Below, piece by piece: positions 16,031 through 25,299 of a stretch of DNA of 64,000 bases (positions are counted from its first letter, which is position 1; every line of letters starts with the position of its first letter). The stretch covers positions 1 to 64,000 of the forward strand of contig NZ_LGEG01000068.1 of NCBI RefSeq assembly GCF_001280125.1, read 5' to 3'. The stretch comes from Streptomyces sp. NRRL F-6492. Its GTDB lineage: Bacteria > Actinomycetota > Actinomycetes > Streptomycetales > Streptomycetaceae. The notes beneath the pieces are model-generated. The model saw nothing but the letters and a program-made list of their open reading frames with translations. It was not told the DNA's origin and ran no database searches. A program made the position numbers and the translations under genes.

Positions 16031-17848
16031 CTAGACCGGCCGGGTCCCCAGGTGCTTCGCGGCGAACGCCAGGTCCAGGGCGACCTGCTTGATCCGCTCC
16101 TCCACCACCAGGGAGCCGTGGCCCGCGTCGTACCGGTACACCTCGTGGACCGCGCCCCGGGCCGCGAGCCGGTCGACGTAGTTGTCGATCTGCCGGATCG
16201 GGCAGCGCGGGTCGTTGACCCCGGCCGAGATGTGCACCGGGGCCTTCACCGCGTCCACGTACGTCAGCGGCGACGAGGCCTCGTACCGCTCGGGCACCTC
16301 CTCCGGCGAGCCGCCCAGGAGCGTGCGGTCCAACGCCTTGAGGGCCTCCATCTCGTCCTCGTACGCCGTCACGTAGTCCGCGACCGGGACCGCCGCCAGG
16401 CCGACCGCCCAGGCGTCCGGCCGGGTGCCGAGCCCGAGGAGCGTCAGATAGCCGCCCCACGAGCCGCCGGAGAGGACCAGCCGCTCCGGGTCCGCGAGCC
16501 CGCTCGTCACCGCCCACTCCCGGACCGCCTCGACGTCCTCCAGCTCGATCAGGCCGACCCGGTGCTTCAGCGCGTCCGTCCACTCCCGGCCGTATCCCGT
16601 CGAGCCCCGGTAGTTGACCCGCACCACCGCGTATCCGTGGTCCAGCCAGGCCGCCGGGCCCGAGGCGAAGGCGTCGCTGTCGTGCCAGGCCGGGCCGCCG
16701 TGCACCTCGAAGACCGTCGGGAACGGGCCCTCGCCCTCCGCCGGGCGCTGCACGAGCGCGTGGACCCTGCCGCCGGGCCCCTCCACCCACACGTCCTCCA
16801 CCGGCAGCGACGGCGGCGCCTTCGGGCCGGGCGGGTCGAGGACGACCCCGCCGTCCGTGGAGCGCACCACCGGCGGCTCGGCGGCCGAGGACCACAGGTA
16901 CTCCACGCTGCCGTCCGGCCGGGCCGTCGCGCTCGACACCGAACCGGCCGGGGTCTCCACCCGCACCAGGGCGCCGGTGGCGACCTCGTACCGCCACAGC
17001 TCGCTGCGGGCCTCGAAGCCGTGCACGACCAGCAGGCCCGAGCCGTCCGGGTACCACTCCGCCGACACGTCGCCCGGCAGGTCGAGCCGCAGATCGGTCT
17101 CGGCGCCCGTCGCCACGTCCCACAGCATCGGCTCCCAGCGCCCGCGCCGCTGGTGGCCGACGAGCAGCCGGGTGTCCCCGGCGGCCGGGGCGAAGCCCAG
17201 GACCGTGAGCCCCAGCTCCTCCGTGCCGTCCTTGGTGTCGTCGAGCTCCGCGACCACGCTCCCGTCCGAGGCGCGCAGGACCCGCAGCGCCGAGTGCATC
17301 GCGTCCCCGTGCTCGGTGTGCTCGACCGCGACCAGCGAGCCGTCGTACGACAGGTCGCCGACCCCGGCCGACTCCCGGTGCCGGTAGATCTCGACCGGGG
17401 CGCCGGCCCCGGGCCGTACGAGGTGGACCGTCGAGCCGTCCTCGTCCGTGGAGCGGCCCACCACGAGCGTGCCCTCCCGGCCGATGGCGAGCCCGGCCGG
17501 ATAGGAGGGGGCCAGGTCCGGCACGGCCGGCTCGTCCGCGCCGCCCGCGAACGGCTGCCGCATCCACACCCCGAACTCGTCCCCGTCGGTGTCCGCGAAC
17601 CACCAGATCCACTCGCCGTCCGGGGACAGCGTCCCGTCCGTCGTCCCGTTCGGCCGGTCCGTCACCTGCCGCTGCTCCCCGGTCGCCCGGTCCCACGCGT
17701 ACAGCTCGTACGTCCCCGTCGCGTTGGACACGAACAGCGAGCGGTCCGGCGCCTCCTCGGCCCAGTCGGGCAGGGAGACGCGGGGCGCGCGGAAGCGCTG
17801 CTCCCAGAGGGGCGCGTCGGGGCTCGGGACCTTCTTGCTCTCAGTCAT
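16031..17848 (-). CDS. Prolyl oligopeptidase family (S9) serine peptidase
   Basis: A 605-aa cytoplasmic peptidase. Residues 1 to about 350 form a WD/propeller-like gate (repeated LSPDGEWI-like and DLSYDG strands). The alpha/beta-hydrolase domain follows. Catalytic residues are seen as Ser in GGSWGGYL, Asp in NDPRCPI and His in GHGSL. Substrates of this subgroup (acylaminoacyl-peptidase-like/DPP-like) are small peptides. ATG 17848 is preferred over the upstream 17878 because family members begin near MTESKK. It reads toward SURF1 and divergently from the methyltransferase. Confidence 0.88.
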   Translation of the reverse strand: MTESKKVPSPDAPLWEQRFRAPRVSLPDWAEEAPDRSLFVSNATGTYELYAWDRATGEQRQVTDRPNGTTDGTLSPDGEWIWWFADTDGDEFGVWMRQPFAGGADEPAVPDLAPSYPAGLAIGREGTLVVGRSTDEDGSTVHLVRPGAGAPVEIYRHRESAGVGDLSYDGSLVAVEHTEHGDAMHSALRVLRASDGSVVAELDDTKDGTEELGLTVLGFAPAAGDTRLLVGHQRRGRWEPMLWDVATGAETDLRLDLPGDVSAEWYPDGSGLLVVHGFEARSELWRYEVATGALVRVETPAGSVSSATARPDGSVEYLWSSAAEPPVVRSTDGGVVLDPPGPKAPPSLPVEDVWVEGPGGRVHALVQRPAEGEGPFPTVFEVHGGPAWHDSDAFASGPAAWLDHGYAVVRVNYRGSTGYGREWTDALKHRVGLIELEDVEAVREWAVTSGLADPERLVLSGGSWGGYLTLLGLGTRPDAWAVGLAAVPVADYVTAYEDEMEALKALDRTLLGGSPEEVPERYEASSPLTYVDAVKAPVHISAGVNDPRCPIRQIDNYVDRLAARGAVHEVYRYDAGHGSLVVEERIKQVALDLAFAAKHLGTRPV

Positions 17849-17919
17849 GGCACCCATCATGCTCCGGGCGGCGGACAACCGGGTCGCGTGCTCCGCAGCC
17901 TGTGGATAACCTCGCCGAC

Positions 17920-18750
17920 ATGTACTCTCCGACCCCCGAGGACTGGCGCGAGGCCAACCGCGCGCGCTGGGACGAGCGCGTCCCCATCCACGCGGCCGGT
18001 TCCTTCTACGACCTCGACGCCTTCCGCGCGGGCAAGGACGCCCTGCGGGACTTCGAGCTGGCGGAGGTCGGGGACGTCACCGGCCGCACCCTGCTCCACC
18101 TCCAGTGCCACATCGGCCTGGACACCCTCTCCTGGGCCCGGCGGGGCGCCGCCCACGTCGTCGGCCTGGACTTCTCCGAACCGGCCGTCGAGACCGCCCG
18201 CTCGCTCGCCGCCGACCTCGGCCTCACCCAGGAGCGGGCCGCCTTCGTCGCCGCCGACGTGTACGACGCGGCCGGGGCCGTCCCCGACGGCTCGTACGAC
18301 GTCGTCTACACCGGCGGCGGGGCGCTGTGCTGGCTGCCCGACATCGAGCGCTGGGCGGAGACCGCCGCCTCCCTCGTCGCCCCCGGCGGCTTCCTCTACC
18401 TGGCCGAGTTCCACCCGCTGACCGACTCGCTCGACGACGAGACCGGCAGCCGGATCGTGCACGACTACTTCGTCCGCGACCCGTGGGTGGACACCACCCC
18501 GGGCACGTACGCCGACCTCGACGCCACCACCGTCCACAACCGCAGCGTGGAGTGGGTGCACCCGGTCGGCGAGGTCGTCACGGCGCTCGCGCGGGCGGGC
18601 CTGCGGATCGACTTCCTGCACGAGCACGACGTCTCGCTCTTCCCCCGCTACGGCACGCTCCAGCGGCACGAGGACGGCTACTACCGCTTCCCGGCGGACC
18701 GCCCCCGCGTCCCGCTGATGTACTCGGTCAAGGCGTCCCGCCCGGCCTGA
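17920..18750 (+). CDS. Class I SAM-dependent methyltransferase
   Basis: A 276-aa methyltransferase. Motif I is LHLQCHIGLDTLSWARRGAAHVVGLDFS (around residues 55-82), motif II includes SYDVVYTGGGALCWL, and motif III VAPGGFLYLAEFHPL. The substrate is unknown. ATG 17920 is chosen because TAACCT (17907-17912) lies exactly 7 nt upstream with no ribosome site, indicating a leaderless transcript; an in-frame GTG at 17902 precedes this -10. It is divergent from the S9 peptidase and convergent with the Lrp-type regulator. Confidence 0.85.
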   Translation: MYSPTPEDWREANRARWDERVPIHAAGSFYDLDAFRAGKDALRDFELAEVGDVTGRTLLHLQCHIGLDTLSWARRGAAHVVGLDFSEPAVETARSLAADLGLTQERAAFVAADVYDAAGAVPDGSYDVVYTGGGALCWLPDIERWAETAASLVAPGGFLYLAEFHPLTDSLDDETGSRIVHDYFVRDPWVDTTPGTYADLDATTVHNRSVEWVHPVGEVVTALARAGLRIDFLHEHDVSLFPRYGTLQRHEDGYYRFPADRPRVPLMYSVKASRPA

Positions 18751-18785
18751 GGACCCGGGCCCCGCGTCCCCCGGGCCCGGGCCCC

Positions 18786-19820
18786 TCAGGCCGTGTCCTC
18801 CGGGCGCACGTGGTGCGTCCGCCGGCCGTCCGGGCCCAGGACCTGCGCCCCGATCTTGTGCGTGCGCAGCGAGAGCGAGGTGCCCGTGATCCGCAGCGCC
18901 GACGCGGCCCGGACGAGCGCCGCCGTCACCTCGTGCAGCTCGTCGACGGTACGGAGCCACATCGCGAGCGCCAGGTTGTGCGGCCCGGTGACCGAGGTGA
19001 TCAGCCGGGTCTGGCGCAGCCGGCCGAGCGCGGCGACCGTCTCCGGCACCTCGACGGGCGGGATGTCCGCCGTGACCAGCGCCCACACCGGGCGCCCGGA
19101 GAACCGCGGCGCGGGCAGGCAGTGGTGGTGGAAGGCGCCGGCCGTCGCCAGGACGTCCAGCCTGCGCCGTACCGTCGACTCGCTCGTGCCGCACTGCCGG
19201 GCGAGCTCGGCGGCGCTGCGGCGGGCGTCCCCCGCCAGCTCCGCGACGATCCGCCGGTCCAGGTCGGTGACGTGCGGGTACGCGCGCGCGTGGGCCCGGC
19301 CCCGCCGCTCCCCGCCCGTCAGCTCGGTGAGGAGCTGGATCTGGACGGGGGTGAGCTGGTCGATCCGCGACCGGTACGGGCGGTTGTGCAGCCGCGTGAC
19401 GACCTGCGCGCGGCACCGGAGCACCCCCGGCAGCCGCCGCACCCGTCCGGCGAGGTAGGCGTCGAGGGCGTAGAGGTCCGGGGAGGCGACGAGCAGCACC
19501 AGGTCGGCGTCGCCGGTCACCTGGTGGACGCCGAGGGTGCAGGGGTCCTCCGAGAGCTCGCCCGCGGTGGCCTCGATGGCCCCGGCGACGCACTCCAGCT
19601 CCACCCACGCGTACAGGGTGGCCTCCTTGCCGTGCCGGGCGGCGAGCAGGGAACTCCAGGCGTAGCCCTTGCCGCTGAGGTGCTCCCAGCGCCGGGCGAG
19701 GGTGTCGGGGCTCGCCTCCAGGACGGCCGAGAGCTGCGTCCAGCTGGCGCGCGGAGCCATCTGCAACGCGTGGATCAGCGCCAGATCCGCCTCTCCCAGG
19801 ACGGATTCCCCGGTATCCAT
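18786..19820 (-). CDS. Lrp/AsnC-family regulator with tandem modules
   Basis: A 344-aa regulator, twice the usual Lrp length, built from two HTH/ligand modules. The first HTH (ALIHALQMAPRASWTQLSAVLEASPDTLARRWEHL) is at about residues 13-50 and the second (LDRRIVAELAGDARRSAAELARQCGTSESTVRRRLDVL) at about 185-225. Each is followed by an AsnC/RAM-like alpha-beta domain. A strong AAGGAGGC ribosome site precedes ATG 19820. It is divergent from the ATPase-like gene at 20045, with 224 bp shared between them, so it may control that gene. Confidence 0.87.
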   Translation of the reverse strand: MDTGESVLGEADLALIHALQMAPRASWTQLSAVLEASPDTLARRWEHLSGKGYAWSSLLAARHGKEATLYAWVELECVAGAIEATAGELSEDPCTLGVHQVTGDADLVLLVASPDLYALDAYLAGRVRRLPGVLRCRAQVVTRLHNRPYRSRIDQLTPVQIQLLTELTGGERRGRAHARAYPHVTDLDRRIVAELAGDARRSAAELARQCGTSESTVRRRLDVLATAGAFHHHCLPAPRFSGRPVWALVTADIPPVEVPETVAALGRLRQTRLITSVTGPHNLALAMWLRTVDELHEVTAALVRAASALRITGTSLSLRTHKIGAQVLGPDGRRTHHVRPEDTA

Positions 19821-20044
19821 GTGCCTCCTTGGCCGATCCCCGGAAAACCCCGCCTCCGGGTTCCGAGGAGCACCAGGATGTCCACCGGGGCACGTGCATT
19901 CAATCCCGTGACGGCGGCCTTGGCCATGACGTCGGGCACAACGCGCGGACACGGCGCGCGGGCACGGCCCGTGGAACGGCTCCCGGACACGACGGTCCGG
20001 GGCACCACACCCCACGCGCGCGCGTACACGAGGGAAGGGTGGGG

Positions 20045-21610
20045 ATGGCGAGGCACTCGCGGGGGAACGGACGCCCGCCCGGTCGTCCGGCCGGAGATCC
20101 GGCCGTCGGCGCGACCGGACGCGTCCGGCACATCGGACACCTCAGGGACGTCGGGGGCACGGGGGGCGCCGGGAGCGCCGGGGGTGCGGGGAGCGGCGCG
20201 GGCGCGGGGGGTACGGGGAGCGGCGCGGGGGGCTTCGCGGAGACCGAGCTGCTGTGGGGCGAGCCGGTGACCGCCGGTCAGCTCGCCGCCGCCGAGAGCG
20301 GATACGCCCGCTGCGGCCCCGACGAACGGCTCCTGTGGGAGCGGCTCTCCGTCTTCGAGGGCGCCTTCGGCCACGACGCCGTCCGCGAGGTGTGCGCCTC
20401 CGGCACGCTCCCTCCGTCCCGGGTCCGGGAGGTCCTCGACCGGCTCGCCCCCCTCGCACTCCTGCCCGTCGACGACCTGTTCGACGGCGAGGAGGACGCG
20501 CCCCGCTACTGGATGCCGCTCCCCATGCGCGCGGTGGGCGCCCGCAGGCTCACCGAACGCGGCGACCGCCGGTCCGTCGTCCTGCGCCACCGCGGGTGGT
20601 GCGCCGGGCTCGCCCGCCGGGCCGCCGACCGGTGGCAGGGCGGCCGGCAGCTCGACGCCCGCGACCTCGCCCTGCGGGAACTCCCGGACCTGGCCGCCGC
20701 CATGGACCCCACGACCGCGCCGCCGTCCCCGGGCGCCGAGTCCGGCACGGCCGTCGAGATCGCGGTCTCCCTGTGGTTCCTGTGGGTGGCCTGCGGGCGG
20801 GTCGCCGAGGGCCGGACCCGGCTGCGGCACGCCCTCGCCCTGCACCCCGGGCCGCCGCCGCCCCGCGCGCTGTGGCTCGCCGCCCACCTGGAGCTGGAGG
20901 CGGGCCGCCCCGAGGACGCCGACCCGCTGCTCGTCCGGGCCTGGGCGGCGGCCGTACGGGACGGCGACGACCGCTGTCTGGGCCTGCTCGCCCAGCTGCG
21001 CGGCTCCACCGCCCTGTACCAGGGGCGCACGCGCGCGGCGGCGGCCGAGTTCCGGGAGGCGCTGGTCCTGACGGCGGAGCCCCCGGACTTCGGCCCCGGC
21101 CGTGAACTGTGCTGGGCCGGGCTCGCCCTCGCCCTCGCCCGCACCGACCCGGAGGCGGCGCAGGAGGCCCTGGACCGCCTCCCGCTCGAACGGACGGGAC
21201 GGCGGGCCTGGGCGGGGCGGGACCTGTGGGCCGACGCGTGGGCGCACCACGCGCGTGCCGAGCTCCTCGCCTGGGACGGGGAGCGGGGGCGGGCCGCCGA
21301 ACACGCCCGGCGGGCGCTCCACGGCCATCTGGCGCTCGGCTCGGCGGCGGGCGCGTCCTGCGCGGCCGAACTCCTCGCGGAGCTGCGGATCACGACCGGG
21401 CGGCCCGTCTCCGCCGCCCACCTCCTGGGCGCCGTGGACGTGCTGCGGACCTCCGTCTTCGGCGAGGAGCACCGCCCGGCGGCGACCGCCGCGGCGGCAC
21501 GGAGACGCAGCGAGCGGGCCCTGCGGGACGCGCTCGGCGACGAGGAGCTGCGCCGGGCGTACGAAGAGGGCGCGGCCCTGGGCCTGTTCGCCCTCTCCGA
21601 GGAGCCTTAG
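20045..21610 (+). CDS. LuxR/AfsR-type ATPase C-terminal-like protein lacking NTPase and HTH
   Basis: About 521 aa. A Gly-rich first 65 residues lead into a winged-helix arm (LLWERLSVFEGAFGHDAVREVC... RVREVLDRLAPLALL...) and then TPR-like helices. This matches the region that follows the NB-ARC ATPase in LuxR-family STAND regulators. The P-loop domain that should precede it and the C-terminal LuxR HTH are both missing. It may be a decayed regulator or a stand-alone helical sensor. The start is uncertain; ATG 20045 has a GGAAGGGTGGGG leader. Confidence 0.68.
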   Translation: MARHSRGNGRPPGRPAGDPAVGATGRVRHIGHLRDVGGTGGAGSAGGAGSGAGAGGTGSGAGGFAETELLWGEPVTAGQLAAAESGYARCGPDERLLWERLSVFEGAFGHDAVREVCASGTLPPSRVREVLDRLAPLALLPVDDLFDGEEDAPRYWMPLPMRAVGARRLTERGDRRSVVLRHRGWCAGLARRAADRWQGGRQLDARDLALRELPDLAAAMDPTTAPPSPGAESGTAVEIAVSLWFLWVACGRVAEGRTRLRHALALHPGPPPPRALWLAAHLELEAGRPEDADPLLVRAWAAAVRDGDDRCLGLLAQLRGSTALYQGRTRAAAAEFREALVLTAEPPDFGPGRELCWAGLALALARTDPEAAQEALDRLPLERTGRRAWAGRDLWADAWAHHARAELLAWDGERGRAAEHARRALHGHLALGSAAGASCAAELLAELRITTGRPVSAAHLLGAVDVLRTSVFGEEHRPAATAAAARRRSERALRDALGDEELRRAYEEGAALGLFALSEEP

Positions 21611-21626
21611 GGCCCCAGAAAGGGTT

Positions 21627-23498
21627 TCACGGCGTGACGATCGGGAACAGCGGATCGGGCTTCGTCACGTACGAGAGGAGGCGGGCGAGCAGGGCGGGGT
21701 CGCCCTCCGTCCCGACCCCGAGCTCCTCGGGCCCCTTCCCGGCGAGCAGGCCGAGCAACTGCGGCCCGGACAGGGTCAGGGTGAGCCCGGCGGGCGTCCG
21801 GGGGTCGGTGACCGCCCGGTGGGTGAGGGCCCCGTTGTGCAGGGTGAGCCGCCGCCGCCCGCCCTCCGGGTCGTCCGTCAGGACCAGGTCGAGCGTCAGG
21901 TCGTCGTCCCAGGCGCGCGGCCCGTCGATCGCGACGGCGATCGAGTCGACCAGCATCGGGACGGTGAGGGCCGCCGCCATCTCGGGGTTGGTCATGTCGA
22001 CCATCTCGCCGCTGACGCCCTGCCGGAGCTCCTGCGCCGAGGTGAGGTAGAAGTTGCGCCAGGGGCCGTTCTCGGAGCCGTGCCCCAGCCGTTCGTAGAC
22101 CCCGGCGAGGGCTTCCTTCGCCTCCTCGTGGACCGCGCTCGCCGGGCGCTCCTCGCCCACGGGGACCTCCGGCGCGGTGGCGAAGACCAGGTGGTTCAGG
22201 AGGGTCGCGGCGAACCGCAGGTCGCCCTCCTCCACGTACGCGCGTGCCTTGCCGAGGGTCTCGGCGGGCCCGCCCGCCACCGCCACGTACCGCTTGGCGA
22301 GCTCGACCGGCGGGTGCTCCCAGAGGTGGGCCGCGTTGCCGTCGAACCAGCCCAGGTAGCGCTGGTAGACCGCCTTCGCGTTGTGGCTGAGGGAGCCGTA
22401 GTACCCGCGCGCGTGCCAGGCCCGTTCGAGCGCGGGCGGCAGTTCGATCGTCTCGGCGATCTCCGGCGCGGTGAGGCCCTCGTTGAGCAGCCGCAGCGTC
22501 TGGTCGTGCAGGTACGCGTAGAGGTCGCGCTGCTCGGTCAGGAACCGCACCACCTCGTCGTGGCCCCAGGTCGGCCAGTGGTGGGAGGCGAAGGCGACGT
22601 CGTGGCGCCCGTGGAAGTACTCGATCGCCTCGTCGAGGTACGCGGACCAGATCCGGGCGTCCCGGACGACCGCCCCGCGCAGGGTCAGGACGTTGTGCAG
22701 GTTGTGCGTGGCGTTCTCGGCCAGGCACAGGGCGCGCAGGTCGGGGAAGAGGAAGTTCATCTCGGCCGGGGCCTCGGTGCCCGGCGTGAGCTGGAAGACG
22801 ATCCGCAGGCCGTCGACCGTCTCCTCCTGGCCGGTCTCCGTGACGTCCACGGTCGGCGGGATCAGGCTGATGGTGCCGGTGGACGTCGTCTGGCCGAGCC
22901 CGGTGCCGATCTGGGCGTCCGGCGCCTTCGGCAGGTTCGCCCCGTACATGTAGCTCGCCCGGCGGGTCATGGCGTTGCCCGCGTACACGTTCTCGCTGAC
23001 GGCGTGCTCCAGGAAGCCGGCCGGGGCGAGGACGGGCACGCCCTCCTCGGTGCCGTCCGGGAGGACGCCCCGGGCGCCGCCGAAGTGGTCGCCGTGCGAA
23101 TGGGTGTAGATCAGGCCGGTGACCGGGCGGTCGCCGCGGTGCTCCCGGTAGAGCGCGAGGGCCGCGGCGGCGGTCTCCGTGGAGATGAGGGGGTCGATGA
23201 CGACGACCCCGCGCTCGCCCTCGACGAGCGTCATGTTCGACAGGTCGAGGCCCCGCACCTGGTAGACGCCCCCGGTGACCTCGTAGAGCCCCTGCCGGGC
23301 GCAGAGCCGCGCCTGCCGCCAGAGGCCGGGGTGCGCGGTGTCGGGGCAGTCCGCCTCCAGGAACCGGTAGGCGTCGCCGTCCCAGACCGTCCGCCCGTCG
23401 GCGTCCGTGACCGTGCCGGGGACGAGGGCGGCGAGGAAGCCCCGGTCGGCGTTCGCGAAGTCCGTCGCGTCCTCGAACGAGGGCAGGGTGTCGCTCAT
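21627..23498 (-). CDS. Alkyl/aryl sulfatase, metallo-beta-lactamase fold
   Basis: A 623-aa SdsA-type enzyme that hydrolyses alkyl sulfate esters. The MBL domain shows the zinc motif THSHGDHFGG at about residue 135, with further ligands in the NATHNLHNVL and HHWP segments. A helical dimerisation region follows (AWHARGYYGSLSHNAKAVYQRYLGWFDGNAAHLWEHPP), then a C-terminal SCP2-like lipid-binding domain. No signal peptide is seen. ATG 23498 has GGAGCACCCCGCCC upstream. It is monocistronic and convergent with the ATPase-like gene. Confidence 0.92.
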   Translation of the reverse strand: MSDTLPSFEDATDFANADRGFLAALVPGTVTDADGRTVWDGDAYRFLEADCPDTAHPGLWRQARLCARQGLYEVTGGVYQVRGLDLSNMTLVEGERGVVVIDPLISTETAAAALALYREHRGDRPVTGLIYTHSHGDHFGGARGVLPDGTEEGVPVLAPAGFLEHAVSENVYAGNAMTRRASYMYGANLPKAPDAQIGTGLGQTTSTGTISLIPPTVDVTETGQEETVDGLRIVFQLTPGTEAPAEMNFLFPDLRALCLAENATHNLHNVLTLRGAVVRDARIWSAYLDEAIEYFHGRHDVAFASHHWPTWGHDEVVRFLTEQRDLYAYLHDQTLRLLNEGLTAPEIAETIELPPALERAWHARGYYGSLSHNAKAVYQRYLGWFDGNAAHLWEHPPVELAKRYVAVAGGPAETLGKARAYVEEGDLRFAATLLNHLVFATAPEVPVGEERPASAVHEEAKEALAGVYERLGHGSENGPWRNFYLTSAQELRQGVSGEMVDMTNPEMAAALTVPMLVDSIAVAIDGPRAWDDDLTLDLVLTDDPEGGRRRLTLHNGALTHRAVTDPRTPAGLTLTLSGPQLLGLLAGKGPEELGVGTEGDPALLARLLSYVTKPDPLFPIVTP

Positions 23499-23660
23499 GG
23501 GCGGGGTGCTCCGTTCCGCGCTACCGGTACGTGAGGGTCCGTGCCGGTTCGTACCGGTCCATCTGACCACCGGGCCCCCGGGCCCGCACGCCGGGGCGGG
23601 GGAGCGGGGAGGGGCGGGAGGGCCGGGCCGTACCTACCCTGGGAGGGACGGAGGTGACCC

Positions 23661-23942
23661 ATGAGACGACGGCACCACTTCCACATCGACCACCTCGGGC
23701 ACTCGGTCTCCGTGACCGTGGAGACGGGGCACTCGGCGGTCGTCGACGTCCTCGTCGACGGCAAGGAGACCGCCCGGGTCGTGCTCGGGCGCGAACGGCG
23801 GGCCGCGCTCCCGGTCGAGCTGCCGACCGACCCGCCGACGACGGTGACCGTACGGGCGACCGCGGACCCCGGCGCGCCGCGCTGTCTGCTGGTCCCGGCG
23901 GACGAGGGGGATCCGCTGGTGATGGCGCCGAGGCCGTACTGA
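23661..23942 (+). CDS. Small conserved hypothetical protein
   Basis: A 93-aa beta-rich protein with a His-rich start (MRRRHHFHIDHLGHSVSV), evenly spaced hydrophobic strands and no membrane segment. GGAGGTGACCC gives an excellent ribosome site before ATG 23661, and TACCCT at 23634-23639 is a plausible -10. No family recognised. It sits between the divergent sulfatase and the convergent kinase gene. Confidence 0.68.
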   Translation: MRRRHHFHIDHLGHSVSVTVETGHSAVVDVLVDGKETARVVLGRERRAALPVELPTDPPTTVTVRATADPGAPRCLLVPADEGDPLVMAPRPY

Positions 23943-24005
23943 ACCGTCCGTGCTCGCGCCGCGGGCGTCGGGAGGGCCGGGCCGGGTCAGGAGAACCAGG
24001 TCGTG

Positions 24006-25079
24006 TCAGGAGAGCCAGGCCATGCCGATGATCAGGAAGACCACGAAGGCGATGGCCCCGGCCACGGCGGCCGTCTTGCGCGGGCGGCGCCGGGAGAGTT
24101 CCGCGAGTCCGCCGGTGGGCGCCGGGCGCTCGCGCCGCCGGGAGGCGGGCGCGGCGGCGCCGGGTCCGGTCACCGGCGGCGGGGTGGGGGCGGGCACGTG
24201 CCGGGGCATGGGCGCGGGCCCGGCGTGGTGCCGGGGGCCGGGGGAGGGGGCGGTCCGGGGCGGCCCGTAGGAACGCCAGGCGCCGGAGGAGAACCAGTCG
24301 GCGATGGCCTGCGCCGAGGGGCGCTGCTCCGGCTGCTTCGCCAGCAGGCTCAGCAGGTACGACTCGAACTCGGGCGGCAGCGCGACCCCGAGGTGCGCGG
24401 GCGGCGCCGGCGGGGTGTCGATGTGCTGGTACAGCAGGGCGGTCGCGGTGTCCGCGCGGAACGGGGGTCTCCCGGTGAGCAGTTGGTAGAGCACGCAGCC
24501 GAGCGAGTACACGTCGGAGGCGGACGAGGCGGGCTGCCCCAGGGCCCGCTCGGGCGCCAGGTAGAGGCCGGTGCCCACGATCTGACCGGTCGTCGTGAGC
24601 GCGGCCGAGGGGTCGTCGACGAAGCGGGCGATGCCGAAGTCGGCCAGCTTGACCGTGCCTTCGGCGTCGATGAGGAGGTTCCCCGGCTTGATGTCCCGGT
24701 GCACCACGCCCTGCCGGTGCGCGGCCGCGAGCCCGGCGGCGGCGTGCGCGGCGACCACGGCGACCCGCTCGGGCGGCAGGACCAGGGGGTCGGAGGGGCT
24801 CCCGGCGAGGCTGTCGCCCTCGACCAACTCCATGACGAGGAACAGCTTCCCGTCCCACGTGCCGAAGTCGAAGACGCCCACCACGTGCGGATGGCTCAGC
24901 CGGGCGGCGGTCTGCGCCTCCAGGCGGAACCGGTCGCCCGCGGAGGGGTCGGCCGCGTTCGCCAGCATCAGCTTCACGGCCACGGCCCGGCCGAGGACCT
25001 CGTCGGTGGCCTGCCACACCTCGCCCATGCCGCCCCGGCCGATACACACGTGAAGCCGATATCGGTCCGCGACCAGCAC
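24006..25079 (-). CDS. Ser/Thr protein kinase, PASTA-less, C-tail anchored
   Basis: A 357-aa Hanks-type kinase. In order: ATP loop GRGGMGEV (residues 14-21), catalytic Lys K36 (VAVKLM), catalytic loop HRDIKPGN, activation DFG in LADFGIARF, and SDVYSLGCVLYQLLTGRPPF. A Pro-rich linker and one C-terminal TM helix (about residues 338-356) anchor it with almost nothing outside the membrane. There are no PASTA repeats, so ligand sensing is not apparent. The GTG start fits the VADRYRL alignment; no strong ribosome site decides it. Confidence 0.9.
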   Translation of the reverse strand: MLVADRYRLHVCIGRGGMGEVWQATDEVLGRAVAVKLMLANAADPSAGDRFRLEAQTAARLSHPHVVGVFDFGTWDGKLFLVMELVEGDSLAGSPSDPLVLPPERVAVVAAHAAAGLAAAHRQGVVHRDIKPGNLLIDAEGTVKLADFGIARFVDDPSAALTTTGQIVGTGLYLAPERALGQPASSASDVYSLGCVLYQLLTGRPPFRADTATALLYQHIDTPPAPPAHLGVALPPEFESYLLSLLAKQPEQRPSAQAIADWFSSGAWRSYGPPRTAPSPGPRHHAGPAPMPRHVPAPTPPPVTGPGAAAPASRRRERPAPTGGLAELSRRRPRKTAAVAGAIAFVVFLIIGMAWLS

Positions 25080-25299
25080 CTGGAGACCACCCTTTCGAAG
25101 ATCGATCAACCTGACGGAAGAGAACCAGCGTAGAGCCGTGCGGTCGCGCTCCTCGCCGCGCTCCCCCTCCGAACGCCCCCGCGGTGCACGACATCCGTGG
25201 TCCGGGTGAACGGAAGGTGACGCGGGACGGCTAGCATCGCGGCCCGAAAGGCCTTCGAGGCCTGCGAGGACCTTTGGCCTGCGAGGAACGGAGCGGACC

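Noticed and set aside
17901-17909. TGTGGATAA, a perfect DnaA box on the minus strand
   Set aside because: Single copy, and its last bases overlap the likely -10 (TAACCT, 17907-17912) of the leaderless methyltransferase gene; no origin features nearby.
15098-18421. Very long plus-strand open frame (1107 codons)
   Set aside because: Arg/Gly/Pro-rich shadow of the S9 peptidase and SURF1 genes on the other strand, caused by GC3 bias.
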